The notes under the pieces were generated by a model that did not search any database, had not been told where the DNA came from, and worked only from the letters and a program-made list of their open reading frames with translations. A stretch of DNA of 64,000 nt from Ectobacillus ponti. Its GTDB lineage: Bacteria; Bacillota; Bacilli; Bacillales; Bacillaceae_G. Shown one piece after another: positions 24,790-32,147 of this stretch. How positions within the stretch are numbered: position 1 is the stretch's first letter; each line of letters opens with the position of its first letter. Made by a program: the position numbers and the translations under genes. The stretch spans positions 216,762 through 280,761 of the forward strand of contig NZ_JANCLT010000006.1 in assembly GCF_024294785.1 (NCBI RefSeq), written 5' to 3'.

Positions 24790-25602
24790 ATGGCATTTCA
24801 CAGCCCGCAGCGCATTGCGCAGTTGATGGTTGAAGCCGGCGCCAAGAAAGCAAAGATGCCGGTTCAGCAAGCACTTTTATTAGGATTTTTAGGTGGAGCA
24901 TTCATTTCTCTTGGCTTCTTGCTCGACATCCGCGTTATCGCAAATCTTCCAAAGGAATGGGGCACATTCGGTTCCTTCATCGGCGGAGCAGTCTTCCCGG
25001 TTGGACTTATGCTTATCGTAATTGCAGGGGGAGAGTTGCTGACAGGGAATATGATGGCACTTCCGGTTGCGGTACTCGCAAAGCGTGCTACAGCAGCACA
25101 GCTTATTAGAAATTGGCTGTTAATCTTGGTAAGTAACTTTATCGGCGCGATTTTCGTTGCGTATTTCTTCGGTCATGTAGTCGGCTTGACAGAAGCAGGC
25201 CCGTTCCTGGCGAAAACAGTGGCAATCGCACAAGCAAAGCTTGGTGATACATTTGTGAAGGCACTGGTTTCCGCAATCGGCTGTAACTGGCTTGTATGCC
25301 TTGCTGTTTGGATGGCTGCTGGCGCAGAGGATATTGCCGGCAAAATTCTTGGTATTTGGTTCCCAATCATGGGCTTCGTAGCAATCGGCTTCCAGCACGT
25401 TGTGGCAAACATGTTTGTTATTCCTGCGGCAATCTTTGTAGGGCACTTCGGTTGGGCTGATTACTTCAGCAACTTTGTTCCTGTATTTATCGGAAATGCA
25501 ATCGGCGGCGGCGTATTTGTCGGCTTTATGTACTGGATGGTTCATAAGGAGGCGCTTGAAACAGGCGCGGAAGCAAGCCGAAGCATGAAAAAAGCAAGCT
25601 GA
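24790..25602 (+). CDS. formate/nitrite transporter, FocA type (copy 1)
   Basis: 270-aa FNT family channel, six helices, forms pentamers in the cytoplasmic membrane and passes formate or nitrite. Typical parts: LGFLGGAFISLGFLLDIRV, GGELLTGNMMALP (the FNT motif), SAIGCNWLVCLAVWMA and FQHVVANMFVIPAA, including the central His of the channel in that last piece. GGGGGAAG precedes ATG 24790. Its gene is followed by a second copy of the leader and the formate dehydrogenase gene, so formate is the probable substrate. Confidence 0.92.
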   Translation: MAFHSPQRIAQLMVEAGAKKAKMPVQQALLLGFLGGAFISLGFLLDIRVIANLPKEWGTFGSFIGGAVFPVGLMLIVIAGGELLTGNMMALPVAVLAKRATAAQLIRNWLLILVSNFIGAIFVAYFFGHVVGLTEAGPFLAKTVAIAQAKLGDTFVKALVSAIGCNWLVCLAVWMAAGAEDIAGKILGIWFPIMGFVAIGFQHVVANMFVIPAAIFVGHFGWADYFSNFVPVFIGNAIGGGVFVGFMYWMVHKEALETGAEASRSMKKAS

Positions 25603-25679
25603 TTCATATACAGGGCGAAAAACGTTTCATTATAATATAAGATTGGAATAAAGTGGATAATAGGTGGTAAGCCGTTTTC

Positions 25680-25710
25680 ATTCACAAAAATTTCACTAGT
25701 GTGCTATAGT
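25680..25710 (+). promoter_or_regulatory. promoter of fdh1 leader with ResD-like box
   Basis: TTCACA (25681-25686), 18-bp spacer, TATAGT (25705-25710). ATTCACAAA (25680-25688) is the exact complement of TTTGTGAAT, a ResD-like core, and parallels the focA1 promoter. Confidence 0.5.
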
Positions 25711-25740
25711 AATAATGTAAATAGAAGAAACCCAAGAGGA

Positions 25741-25902
25741 TGTATTGATACCCTGGTCATGGCTTAACATTGCTGCGGTTTCCTGCATCCGCTTTCAATA
25801 TGGCGGGAAAGATTGCTGGTATTCTAATTATACTCAGACATTCTCCCCCCATAAAACGGTTTTGTGCCTGATGGTATAGTGACTGTTTTATGGGGGTTTT
25901 TA
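25741..25902 (+). promoter_or_regulatory. candidate riboswitch-like leader, copy 2 (fdh1)
   Basis: Same blocks as copy 1: CCTGGTC (25752-25758), ATGGCGGGAAAGATTGCT (25800-25817), CTCAG (25833-25837), terminator CCCCCATAAAACGGT / ACTGTTTTATGGGGG with T tract (25846-25901). The spacing between the first two blocks is 41 nt here against 14 nt in copy 1; the extra sequence contains its own hairpin GCGG...CCGC (25775-25792), as expected for an optional peripheral stem in a structured RNA. Confidence 0.6.
25845..25902 (+). terminator. leader terminator upstream of fdh1
   Basis: CCCCCATAAAACGGT (25846-25860) / ACTGTTTTATGGGGG (25882-25896) followed by TTTTT. Confidence 0.82.
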
Positions 25903-25975
25903 CGTGCTTAAATGGATCCGGGATACATCGGACATAGGAGCCGCCGCTTTTCTTTTACTAAAAGGAGGACTTACA

Positions 25976-28948
25976 TTGGCAGAAAGAGTGAGTGTTCGCA
26001 TTAATGGAACAATACACGAAGTAGAACAAGGTACACGTATCTTGGATTACCTGCTGCAGCAGGAAATGCAGCACCCGCATATTTGCTACTCTCCAATTCT
26101 TGGACCGGTGCAAAGCTGCGACACATGTATGTGTGAAGTGAATGGCCAGATTCTGCGCGCCTGCTCCACTGAGATGGAGGACGGCATGAACATCCTGACC
26201 TCCTCTGAGCTGGCAAAACGCGCGCAAGAGGAAGCAATGGACCGTATTTTGGAAAACCACCTGTTGTACTGTACAGTATGTGACAACAACAACGGCAACT
26301 GCCGTGTACACAACACAGCAGAATTGATGGGAGTAGAGCATCAGACACGCCCGCACACTTCTAAGGGCTACGATGTAGACATGTCTCATCCATTTTATCG
26401 CTATGATCCTGATCAGTGTATCCTGTGCGGCCGCTGCGTAGAAACATGCCAAGACCTGCAGGTAAACGAGACGCTGACAATTGGCTGGGAAAATGATCGT
26501 CCTCGCGTACTGTGGGACGGCGGCAAGAGCATCAACGAATCCTCCTGTGTTTCCTGCGGACAGTGTGTGACTGTATGTCCATGTAACGCATTGATGGAGA
26601 AATCCATGCTGGGCAACGCGGGCTTCATGACAGGCATTGAAGATGACCTGCTGACTCCGATGATTGACCTTGTGAAAGCGGTTGAACCGGACTATCAAAC
26701 GATTTTTGCAGTTTCCGAAGTGGAAGCAGCCATGCGCGACACTCGCATCAAGAAAACAAAAACAGTTTGTACTTTCTGCGGCGTAGGCTGCTCCTTTGAG
26801 GTATGGACAAAGGACCACGAAATTCTGAAGATTGAGCCATCCGAGAACGCACCGGTAAACAGCGTTTCTACATGCGTAAAGGGTAAGTTCGGCTGGGATT
26901 ACGTCAACTCTCCAGAGCGTATTACGACACCATTGATCCGTAAGGGCGATGTGTTTGTAGAAGCAACATGGGATGAGGCTTTGACTGTTGTGGCAGAAAA
27001 GCTGCGCGGCATTCAAGCGGAGCATGGCAGCGATGCACTGGGCTTCATTGCTTCCTCCAAGATTACAAACGAAGAAAACTACCTGATCCAAAAGCTGGCC
27101 CGTCAAATATTCGGCACAAACAATGTGGACAACTGCTCCCGTTATTGCCAATCTCCGGCTTCTTGGGGTCTGCAGCAGACCGGCGGCATCGGCGGTGATA
27201 CAGGTACAGTGAAAGATATCATGGGCGCCGGACTTGTCATTCTTGTCGGTTGTGCGCCTGCAGAAGGACATCCGGTCATCGCATCCCGCATCAAGCGTGC
27301 GCAGAAGCTGCATGGCCAGAAGCTGATTACGGTGGACGTACGCCGCCACGAAATGGGCGACCGTGCGGACCTGTTCATCCGTCCGAAGCAAGGAACAGAC
27401 TATGTATGGCTGTCTGCTGTGACAAAGTACATCATCGACCAAGGCTGGCATGACGAAGCGTTCATCAAGCAGCATGTCAACCAGTACGATGAGTTCTTGA
27501 AGATGATGGAGCCGTACACGCTTGCAGAAGCAGAAAAAATCACAGGTATTTCCCAAGCAACTCTCATTCAAGTGGCAGAGATGGTGCGCGATGCAGATGG
27601 CACAGCAATCTGTTGGGGTATGGGTGTAACGCAGAACATCGCGGGCTCTCATACGTCCGTGGCGATTGCAAACCTTCTTCTTGCTACAGGCAACATGATG
27701 CGTGAAAACGCAGGGGCATTCCCGCTGCGCGGCCATAACAACGTACAAGGCGCAAGCGACATGGGAACTATGCCGAACATCTTCCCGGGCTACCAGCAGG
27801 TTGTCAATGACGAGGTTCGCGCGAAGTTTGAACAGGCGTATGGTGCAAGCATCCCTGCGAAGCCGGGTCTTGATAACATTCAAATGCTGGAAGCAATCGA
27901 CAGAGGCGAGCTGCGCGGTATGTTCATTGTCGGTGAAGATATGGCCTGGGTGGATGCGGACTCCAACCATACACAGGATATGCTGGCGAAGCTGGACTTC
28001 CTCGTTGTGCAGGAAATCTTCCTGACAACAACAGCACAGTTTGCGGACGTTATCCTGCCAGGTGTGCCATCCTTGGAAAAGGACGGAACATTTACAAACA
28101 CTGAGCGCCGCGTACAGCGTCTGTATCAGGCTCTTGACGTGACAGGCAACAGCAAGCCGGACTGGGTCATTCTGACGGAACTCGCGAAGAAGCTTGGCTA
28201 TGATTGGGGCTACACGCACCCAAGCCAGATCTTTGATGAAATGGCAAGCCTGACACCATTCTTCTCACAATGTAACTATGATGTGCTTGAAGGCTGGAAC
28301 AGCTTCCTGTGGGGCTCTCAAGACGGCTCCAGCACGCCGATTCTGTATCTGAACGGCTTCAACTTCCCGGATAAGAAGGCGCGCTTCGGTCTGTTCGACT
28401 ATGTGGCACCGGCAGAATTCCCGGAAGAATTCGATCTGAACCTGGACAATGGCCGTCTGCTTGAGCACTTCCATGAAGGAAACATGACATACAAGACAGA
28501 GGGTCTGCAGTACAAGTTCCCGAAAGTGTTTGTCGAAGTGTCCCCTGAACTGGCTGCTGAGCGCGGCGTGAAGGATGGCACACTGGTGCGCCTTGTATCG
28601 CCATATGGCGCAATCCGCCTGCCGGTTCTGGTGACAGACCGCGTGGAAGGCAAGACAATATACGTGCCAATGCACTCCTCCAGCCACGAAAGTGCAGTCA
28701 ACCTGCTGACAGGCGGCGCGGTGGATGTTGTAACGCATACACCAGCCTATAAGCAAGCAAAGGTTCGTATGGAAGTATTGGAGCTTGAGGGTGAAAATCC
28801 ACTTCCGAAGTTCAATCCGCGCAACGCGACGCGCACACCGCAAATGGGTCTGGAAATTTACCGCAAGTGGGAGCGCGGGGACTATGTGTCCATCGCAAGC
28901 GTGAACGAGTACGTGAAGCCAGGTACGTATGACGGGAGGAACGCATAA
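25976..28948 (+). CDS. formate dehydrogenase alpha subunit (YjgC/YrhE-like), copy 1
   Basis: 990-aa molybdenum (or tungsten) enzyme oxidising formate to CO2. Domains: N-terminal [2Fe-2S] ferredoxin (residues 1-80, CDTCMCEV), NuoG-like His/Cys cluster site (YCTVCDNNNGNCRVH), two [4Fe-4S] ferredoxin motifs (CILCGRCVETC; CVSCGQCVTVCPC), then the catalytic part with its own [4Fe-4S] (CTFCGVGCSF...TCVKGKFG), Mo ligand Cys391 in NCSRYCQSPA, and the C-terminal molydop-binding domain. Cysteine, not selenocysteine, is the ligand. Cytoplasmic. Start is TTG 25976 after AAAGGAGG; the upstream in-frame codons belong to the leader. Overlaps the DUF1641 gene by 1 nt. Confidence 0.93.
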   Translation: MAERVSVRINGTIHEVEQGTRILDYLLQQEMQHPHICYSPILGPVQSCDTCMCEVNGQILRACSTEMEDGMNILTSSELAKRAQEEAMDRILENHLLYCTVCDNNNGNCRVHNTAELMGVEHQTRPHTSKGYDVDMSHPFYRYDPDQCILCGRCVETCQDLQVNETLTIGWENDRPRVLWDGGKSINESSCVSCGQCVTVCPCNALMEKSMLGNAGFMTGIEDDLLTPMIDLVKAVEPDYQTIFAVSEVEAAMRDTRIKKTKTVCTFCGVGCSFEVWTKDHEILKIEPSENAPVNSVSTCVKGKFGWDYVNSPERITTPLIRKGDVFVEATWDEALTVVAEKLRGIQAEHGSDALGFIASSKITNEENYLIQKLARQIFGTNNVDNCSRYCQSPASWGLQQTGGIGGDTGTVKDIMGAGLVILVGCAPAEGHPVIASRIKRAQKLHGQKLITVDVRRHEMGDRADLFIRPKQGTDYVWLSAVTKYIIDQGWHDEAFIKQHVNQYDEFLKMMEPYTLAEAEKITGISQATLIQVAEMVRDADGTAICWGMGVTQNIAGSHTSVAIANLLLATGNMMRENAGAFPLRGHNNVQGASDMGTMPNIFPGYQQVVNDEVRAKFEQAYGASIPAKPGLDNIQMLEAIDRGELRGMFIVGEDMAWVDADSNHTQDMLAKLDFLVVQEIFLTTTAQFADVILPGVPSLEKDGTFTNTERRVQRLYQALDVTGNSKPDWVILTELAKKLGYDWGYTHPSQIFDEMASLTPFFSQCNYDVLEGWNSFLWGSQDGSSTPILYLNGFNFPDKKARFGLFDYVAPAEFPEEFDLNLDNGRLLEHFHEGNMTYKTEGLQYKFPKVFVEVSPELAAERGVKDGTLVRLVSPYGAIRLPVLVTDRVEGKTIYVPMHSSSHESAVNLLTGGAVDVVTHTPAYKQAKVRMEVLELEGENPLPKFNPRNATRTPQMGLEIYRKWERGDYVSIASVNEYVKPGTYDGRNA

Positions 28949-29427
28949 TGGCAAAACCGATTTCTACGATTCAGAAAATCGAGCTCACTGAAGAGCAGAA
29001 AAAAGCGCAATCCTTGGAGAATCTTCTCTCCGAGGTTGCGCAAAATAAAGATTCCTTGCTGCAGACGCTGGAATTGCTGCAGGAGCTGCACAGCAGCGGC
29101 ATTTTAGAGGCGCTGAACAGCCTCGTCAAGGTGAAGGAAGACGTAGCGAAAATTGCTGTGGGCCAATTGACGCGCCCTCCTGTCACGAACATGATCAACA
29201 ATGCCATGGCTGCAGGCGGCGCTCTGACAGAAATGGATCCGGAAATGACAAAGAAATTGATGGGCAGTGTCGCAAACGGCCTGCAGAAGGCACAGGAAGG
29301 CATTGAAAGCGGCAGAAAAGTGGGCATCTTCGATTTGATGAAGGCCATGAAGGATCCGGATATTAACCGGGCGCTCGGCTTCGGGCTTGATGTGCTGAAG
29401 GGTGTCGGCGAAGGGCTGCGCAAGTAA
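28948..29427 (+). CDS. DUF1641 protein (YjgD-like), copy 1
   Basis: 159 aa, helical, no membrane segment. The DUF1641 core is SGILEALNSLVKVKEDVAKIA and GIFDLMKAMKDPDINRALGF, given in short pieces. DUF1641 proteins follow FdhA-type genes in Bacillales (yjgC-yjgD in B. subtilis) and are thought to be a small subunit or electron-transfer/quinone-linked partner of the dehydrogenase. Shares a base with the dehydrogenase stop. Confidence 0.85.
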   Translation: MAKPISTIQKIELTEEQKKAQSLENLLSEVAQNKDSLLQTLELLQELHSSGILEALNSLVKVKEDVAKIAVGQLTRPPVTNMINNAMAAGGALTEMDPEMTKKLMGSVANGLQKAQEGIESGRKVGIFDLMKAMKDPDINRALGFGLDVLKGVGEGLRK

Positions 29428-29482
29428 CTCTTGCATGAGAATGCACAATTTGTTGAAGGCTATAAAAATAGGAAGACTGCGG

Positions 29483-29502
29483 CAGAGGGAGCTTTCCCTC
29501 TG
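29483..29502 (+). promoter_or_regulatory. intergenic hairpin inside fdh1 operon
   Basis: CAGAGGGA (29483-29490) / TCCCTCTG (29495-29502) with loop GCTT, then TGTTGTCTG. The T content is low, so it may be an attenuator or an mRNA-stabilising stem rather than a full terminator. Confidence 0.5.
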
Positions 29503-29533
29503 TTGTCTGTACGGAAGGTAAGGAGGAATGGCG

Positions 29534-29896
29534 ATGTCTAAAAATCTGGAGCATCAATTCAGCATGCTTGTCCGGGAAATCCGTAAAGAGTATGTCGGCA
29601 ACGGCCCGAAGGAAATCAGCACCCGCTTTGTCGGTTCATGGGCAATCAGTGAAATGAAGGGCAACCTTACGAATGTTGAAAAATTCATGATCAGCTCGGC
29701 AAAGGGCAAGCAGATGGTGCATGAAACCCGGACAAAGCTTGTGAAGCAGATTTATAAGCGTCCAGAGGTGGTCGATAAGTTCGAGAAGCTGCTGGATGCG
29801 AAGGTAGAGCGGCTGTTCTCTGACATCAATATCGACGAGGACATCGCGATGACTGTCTTTGTCTTTGACCGAAATCTTGAGAATAAGCAAAAGTAG
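29534..29896 (+). CDS. DUF2294 domain protein
   Basis: 120 aa. Pattern EHQFSMLVREIRKEYVGNGPK and TRFVGSWAISEMKG, FEKLLDAKVERLFSDINID identify the DUF2294 family seen in Bacillales near formate dehydrogenase genes. Charged, helical, soluble. ATG 29534 (second of two) has proper spacing from AGGAGG 29521-29526. It sits between DUF1641 and fdhD, so it probably takes part in formate dehydrogenase function or regulation; no mechanism known. Confidence 0.75.
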   Translation: MSKNLEHQFSMLVREIRKEYVGNGPKEISTRFVGSWAISEMKGNLTNVEKFMISSAKGKQMVHETRTKLVKQIYKRPEVVDKFEKLLDAKVERLFSDINIDEDIAMTVFVFDRNLENKQK

Positions 29897-29919
29897 AAAG
29901 GCTGAGAGGAGGAGCGGGC

Positions 29920-30723
29920 ATGAATCAGCCGATGCAAGTAACAAGTAAGGTTTGGCGGTATGAAAATGGTGCTGTACGGACAGTCGAGGACACAATTGTG
30001 ACAGAATACCCCATCACAATTATGCTGAATGATCAGGAGTTTGCGACACTTGTCTGCAGCCCTGAGTATATTGAGGAGCTCGTCATTGGCTTTCTGGCGT
30101 CGGAGGGCACCATCAGCAGCTATGAGGACATTGAAAGCATTCATGTTGTGGAAACGACAGGGAAAGCCCATGTTGCAACGCGGCGCATCAATAAGCTGAA
30201 CGAACTGTTTCACTCCAAGCGCTATGTGACGTCCTGCTGCGGCAAAAGCCGGCAAAGCTTTTACTTTTACAATGATGCCCGGACAGTGAAGCCTGTTCCA
30301 ATGCATGGGGTACAAGTGAACATTGAGGATTGCTTCCGCCTCATGCAGTCCATGCAGCAAAGCTCCACCATTTTCCAGGATACCGGCGGTGTGCATAATG
30401 CCGCCCTGTGTGATGCGAATGGCATTCTTCTGGCGCGTACGGATATCGGACGGCATAACGCGCTGGATAAGATTTATGGCCATTGTCTGCAGCATAACAT
30501 TTCTCTTCATGATAAAGTCATTGTGTTCAGCGGCCGCATTTCTTCGGAGGTTCTGCTGAAGGTTGCGAAAATTGGCTGTGGCATCGTACTGTCCAAATCT
30601 GCCCCCACAGAGCTGGCACTGCGCCTCGCTGACGAGCTGAACATCACAACTGTCGGTTTCATCCGCAACAGTTCTCTGAATGTGTACACGAAACCAGAAC
30701 GAATTATCATGGAAGCAAACTAA
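29920..30723 (+). CDS. fdhD: formate dehydrogenase accessory sulfurtransferase FdhD
   Basis: 267 aa. FdhD takes sulfur from a cysteine desulfurase and passes it to the molybdenum cofactor of formate dehydrogenase, which is needed for activity. The catalytic cysteine pair is C106-C107 in TSCCGKS; other conserved parts are FQDTGGVHNAALC, ARTDIGRHNALDK and SGRISSEVLLKVAKIG. GAGAGGAGGAG precedes the ATG. Last gene of the fdh1 operon, before a strong terminator. It presumably serves both dehydrogenases. Confidence 0.95.
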   Translation: MNQPMQVTSKVWRYENGAVRTVEDTIVTEYPITIMLNDQEFATLVCSPEYIEELVIGFLASEGTISSYEDIESIHVVETTGKAHVATRRINKLNELFHSKRYVTSCCGKSRQSFYFYNDARTVKPVPMHGVQVNIEDCFRLMQSMQQSSTIFQDTGGVHNAALCDANGILLARTDIGRHNALDKIYGHCLQHNISLHDKVIVFSGRISSEVLLKVAKIGCGIVLSKSAPTELALRLADELNITTVGFIRNSSLNVYTKPERIIMEAN

Positions 30724-30762
30724 CCCCTTTCCCCTTTGCATATTGGCAGACAATGAACGGAA

Positions 30763-30797
30763 GAACCGCCCCGCTCCCCCGGGGCGGTTTTATTTTT
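30763..30797 (+). terminator. terminator of fdh1 operon
   Basis: AACCGCCCC / GGGGCGGTT with loop GCTCCCCC, then TTATTTTT. Confidence 0.85.
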
Positions 30798-30857
30798 GCC
30801 TGTATGGCGCCCGCAGGGCATGCGTTGCAGCATTATTATAGAAGAAACAGTAACATA

Positions 30858-30901
30858 GGAGCGGCCCAAGACTGACACGTTCAGTCTTGGGCCGCTTTTA
30901 T
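30858..30901. terminator. strong terminator-like dyad
   Basis: AGCGGCCCAAGACTGA (30860-30875) / TCAGTCTTGGGCCGCT (30881-30896), 16 perfect pairs with a 5-nt loop, then TTTTATA. It probably ends the small regulator gene on the minus strand and insulates the fdh1 operon. Confidence 0.8.
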
Positions 30902-30921
30902 ACCATGTAAATATCAGCGGA

Positions 30922-31176
30922 TTATCTGCTTTGAGTCAGCACCTCGGCATGCTCCTGCCCAGGCAGCAGATAAATCTGGTAGTGCGGCGAATCAGACAGC
31001 ACGGACCTTTGCAGCCTGCCCTCCGCTACAAGCTCCTGCAGACCCTTCTCCACCGCAGTATGGGTTGTATCCATTAAATTTGCAATTTTAGCACTTGAAA
31101 GCACAGCATATTTTGGCTTGTAGGTAGAAGACATAATCATGCCGCTGACACGCTGCAGCAAATGCTCCTTATTCAT
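30922..31176 (-). CDS. small winged-helix transcriptional regulator (84 aa)
   Basis: Compact HTH protein: SSAKIANLMDTTHTAVEKGLQELVAEGRLQRSV reads as an HTH plus wing (residues 27-60), with an aromatic C-terminal strand (HYQIYLLPG). No sensor domain and no Cys cluster. GGAAGGTGGATTT precedes the ATG. Divergent from focA2-fdh2 with a 160-base shared upstream region, so it is the likely local regulator of that operon (inference). Confidence 0.65.
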   Translation of the reverse strand: MNKEHLLQRVSGMIMSSTYKPKYAVLSSAKIANLMDTTHTAVEKGLQELVAEGRLQRSVLSDSPHYQIYLLPGQEHAEVLTQSR

Positions 31177-31337
31177 AAATCCACCTTCCTTTTTGTTCAG
31201 CAGTCCCCTCCATCCATATCATTTGCATTCCGGGGAGCGGATTATACAGATTCTTCCGCACGGTTTGTTTGCGATTTACCTTATGAGATTAAAAAAAATG
31301 TAAATAGTAAGCCTATACATGAAAGGAGGAGATTATT

Positions 31338-32147
31338 ATGGCGTTTCATAGTCCGCAGGAAATTGCCCGGATGGCTGCAGAGGCCGGGCAACGGAAGGCA
31401 ACCCTGCCGCTGCGCAGTATCATTGTGCTCGGATTTTTGGGCGGGGCTTTTATTGCACTCGGATTTTTGTTGGATATCCGTGTTGTCGCCAATTTACCAA
31501 AGGATTGGGGGACATTTGGCAGCTTTTTAGGGGCAGCGGTCTTTCCTCTAGGGTTGATTTTAATTATTATCGGCGGCGGAGAGCTGCTGACAGGGAATAT
31601 GATGGCAGTGACAATGGCCTGTTTGACAAAAAGCATTTCCGTCGGCCGTCTTGCCGTGAATTGGTTTTGGATTACAATTATGAACTTTATCGGCGCAGTG
31701 TTTATTGCTTATGTGTTTGGGCATGTGGTGGGACTGACTGCCGAAGGGCCATTTCTGACAAAAACCGTGGCGATTGCCCAGGCGAAGCTGCATGACAGCT
31801 TCCTTCAGGCCATGCTATCGGCCGTCGGCTGCAACTGGCTTGTTGCCCTTGCCGTCTGGCTTTCCTACAGTGCCGAAAGCATCGGCGGAAAAATCCTTGC
31901 CATTTGGTTCCCGATTATGGGATTCGTCGCAATTGGGTTTCAGCACGTGGTAGCCAATATGTTTGTGATTCCGGCGGCTGTTTTTGCCGGACAGGCTACG
32001 TGGGCACAGTATATCAGCAACTTTATACCGGTATTTATAGGGAATGCCATCGGCGGCGGTATTTTTGTGGCGGCAATCTATTGGGTTGCCTATGCAGGAT
32101 ATCTGGAGCCGGCGGCTAAGCGGGGAAGAAAAGGAGGGGCAGCATGA
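31338..32147 (+). CDS. formate/nitrite transporter, FocA type (copy 2)
   Basis: 269-aa FNT channel, clearly paralogous to copy 1 (MAFHSPQEIARM against MAFHSPQRIAQL). Same motifs: GGELLTGNMMAVT, SAVGCNWLVALAVWLS and FQHVVANMFVIPAA. AAAGGAGGAG precedes ATG. The stop overlaps the fdh2 start by 4 nt, so channel and enzyme are translationally coupled here, unlike in the first cluster. The leader lacks the conserved RNA blocks found in front of copy 1. Confidence 0.92.
   Translation: MAFHSPQEIARMAAEAGQRKATLPLRSIIVLGFLGGAFIALGFLLDIRVVANLPKDWGTFGSFLGAAVFPLGLILIIIGGGELLTGNMMAVTMACLTKSISVGRLAVNWFWITIMNFIGAVFIAYVFGHVVGLTAEGPFLTKTVAIAQAKLHDSFLQAMLSAVGCNWLVALAVWLSYSAESIGGKILAIWFPIMGFVAIGFQHVVANMFVIPAAVFAGQATWAQYISNFIPVFIGNAIGGGIFVAAIYWVAYAGYLEPAAKRGRKGGAA

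Noticed and set aside
24511-25902. Known Moco, THF or ZTP riboswitch as explanation of the twin leaders
   Set aside because: The conserved blocks do not match the consensus patterns I remember, so I left the element unassigned; a covariance search is needed to be sure.
25958-28219. 753-codon open frame on the minus strand across fdh1
   Set aside because: It is the antisense shadow of a highly biased, well-conserved gene; the Cys/His-rich low-sense translation has no domain and no ribosome site.
31177-31337. Third copy of the twin leader before focA2
   Set aside because: None of the conserved blocks nor a terminator occurs there.
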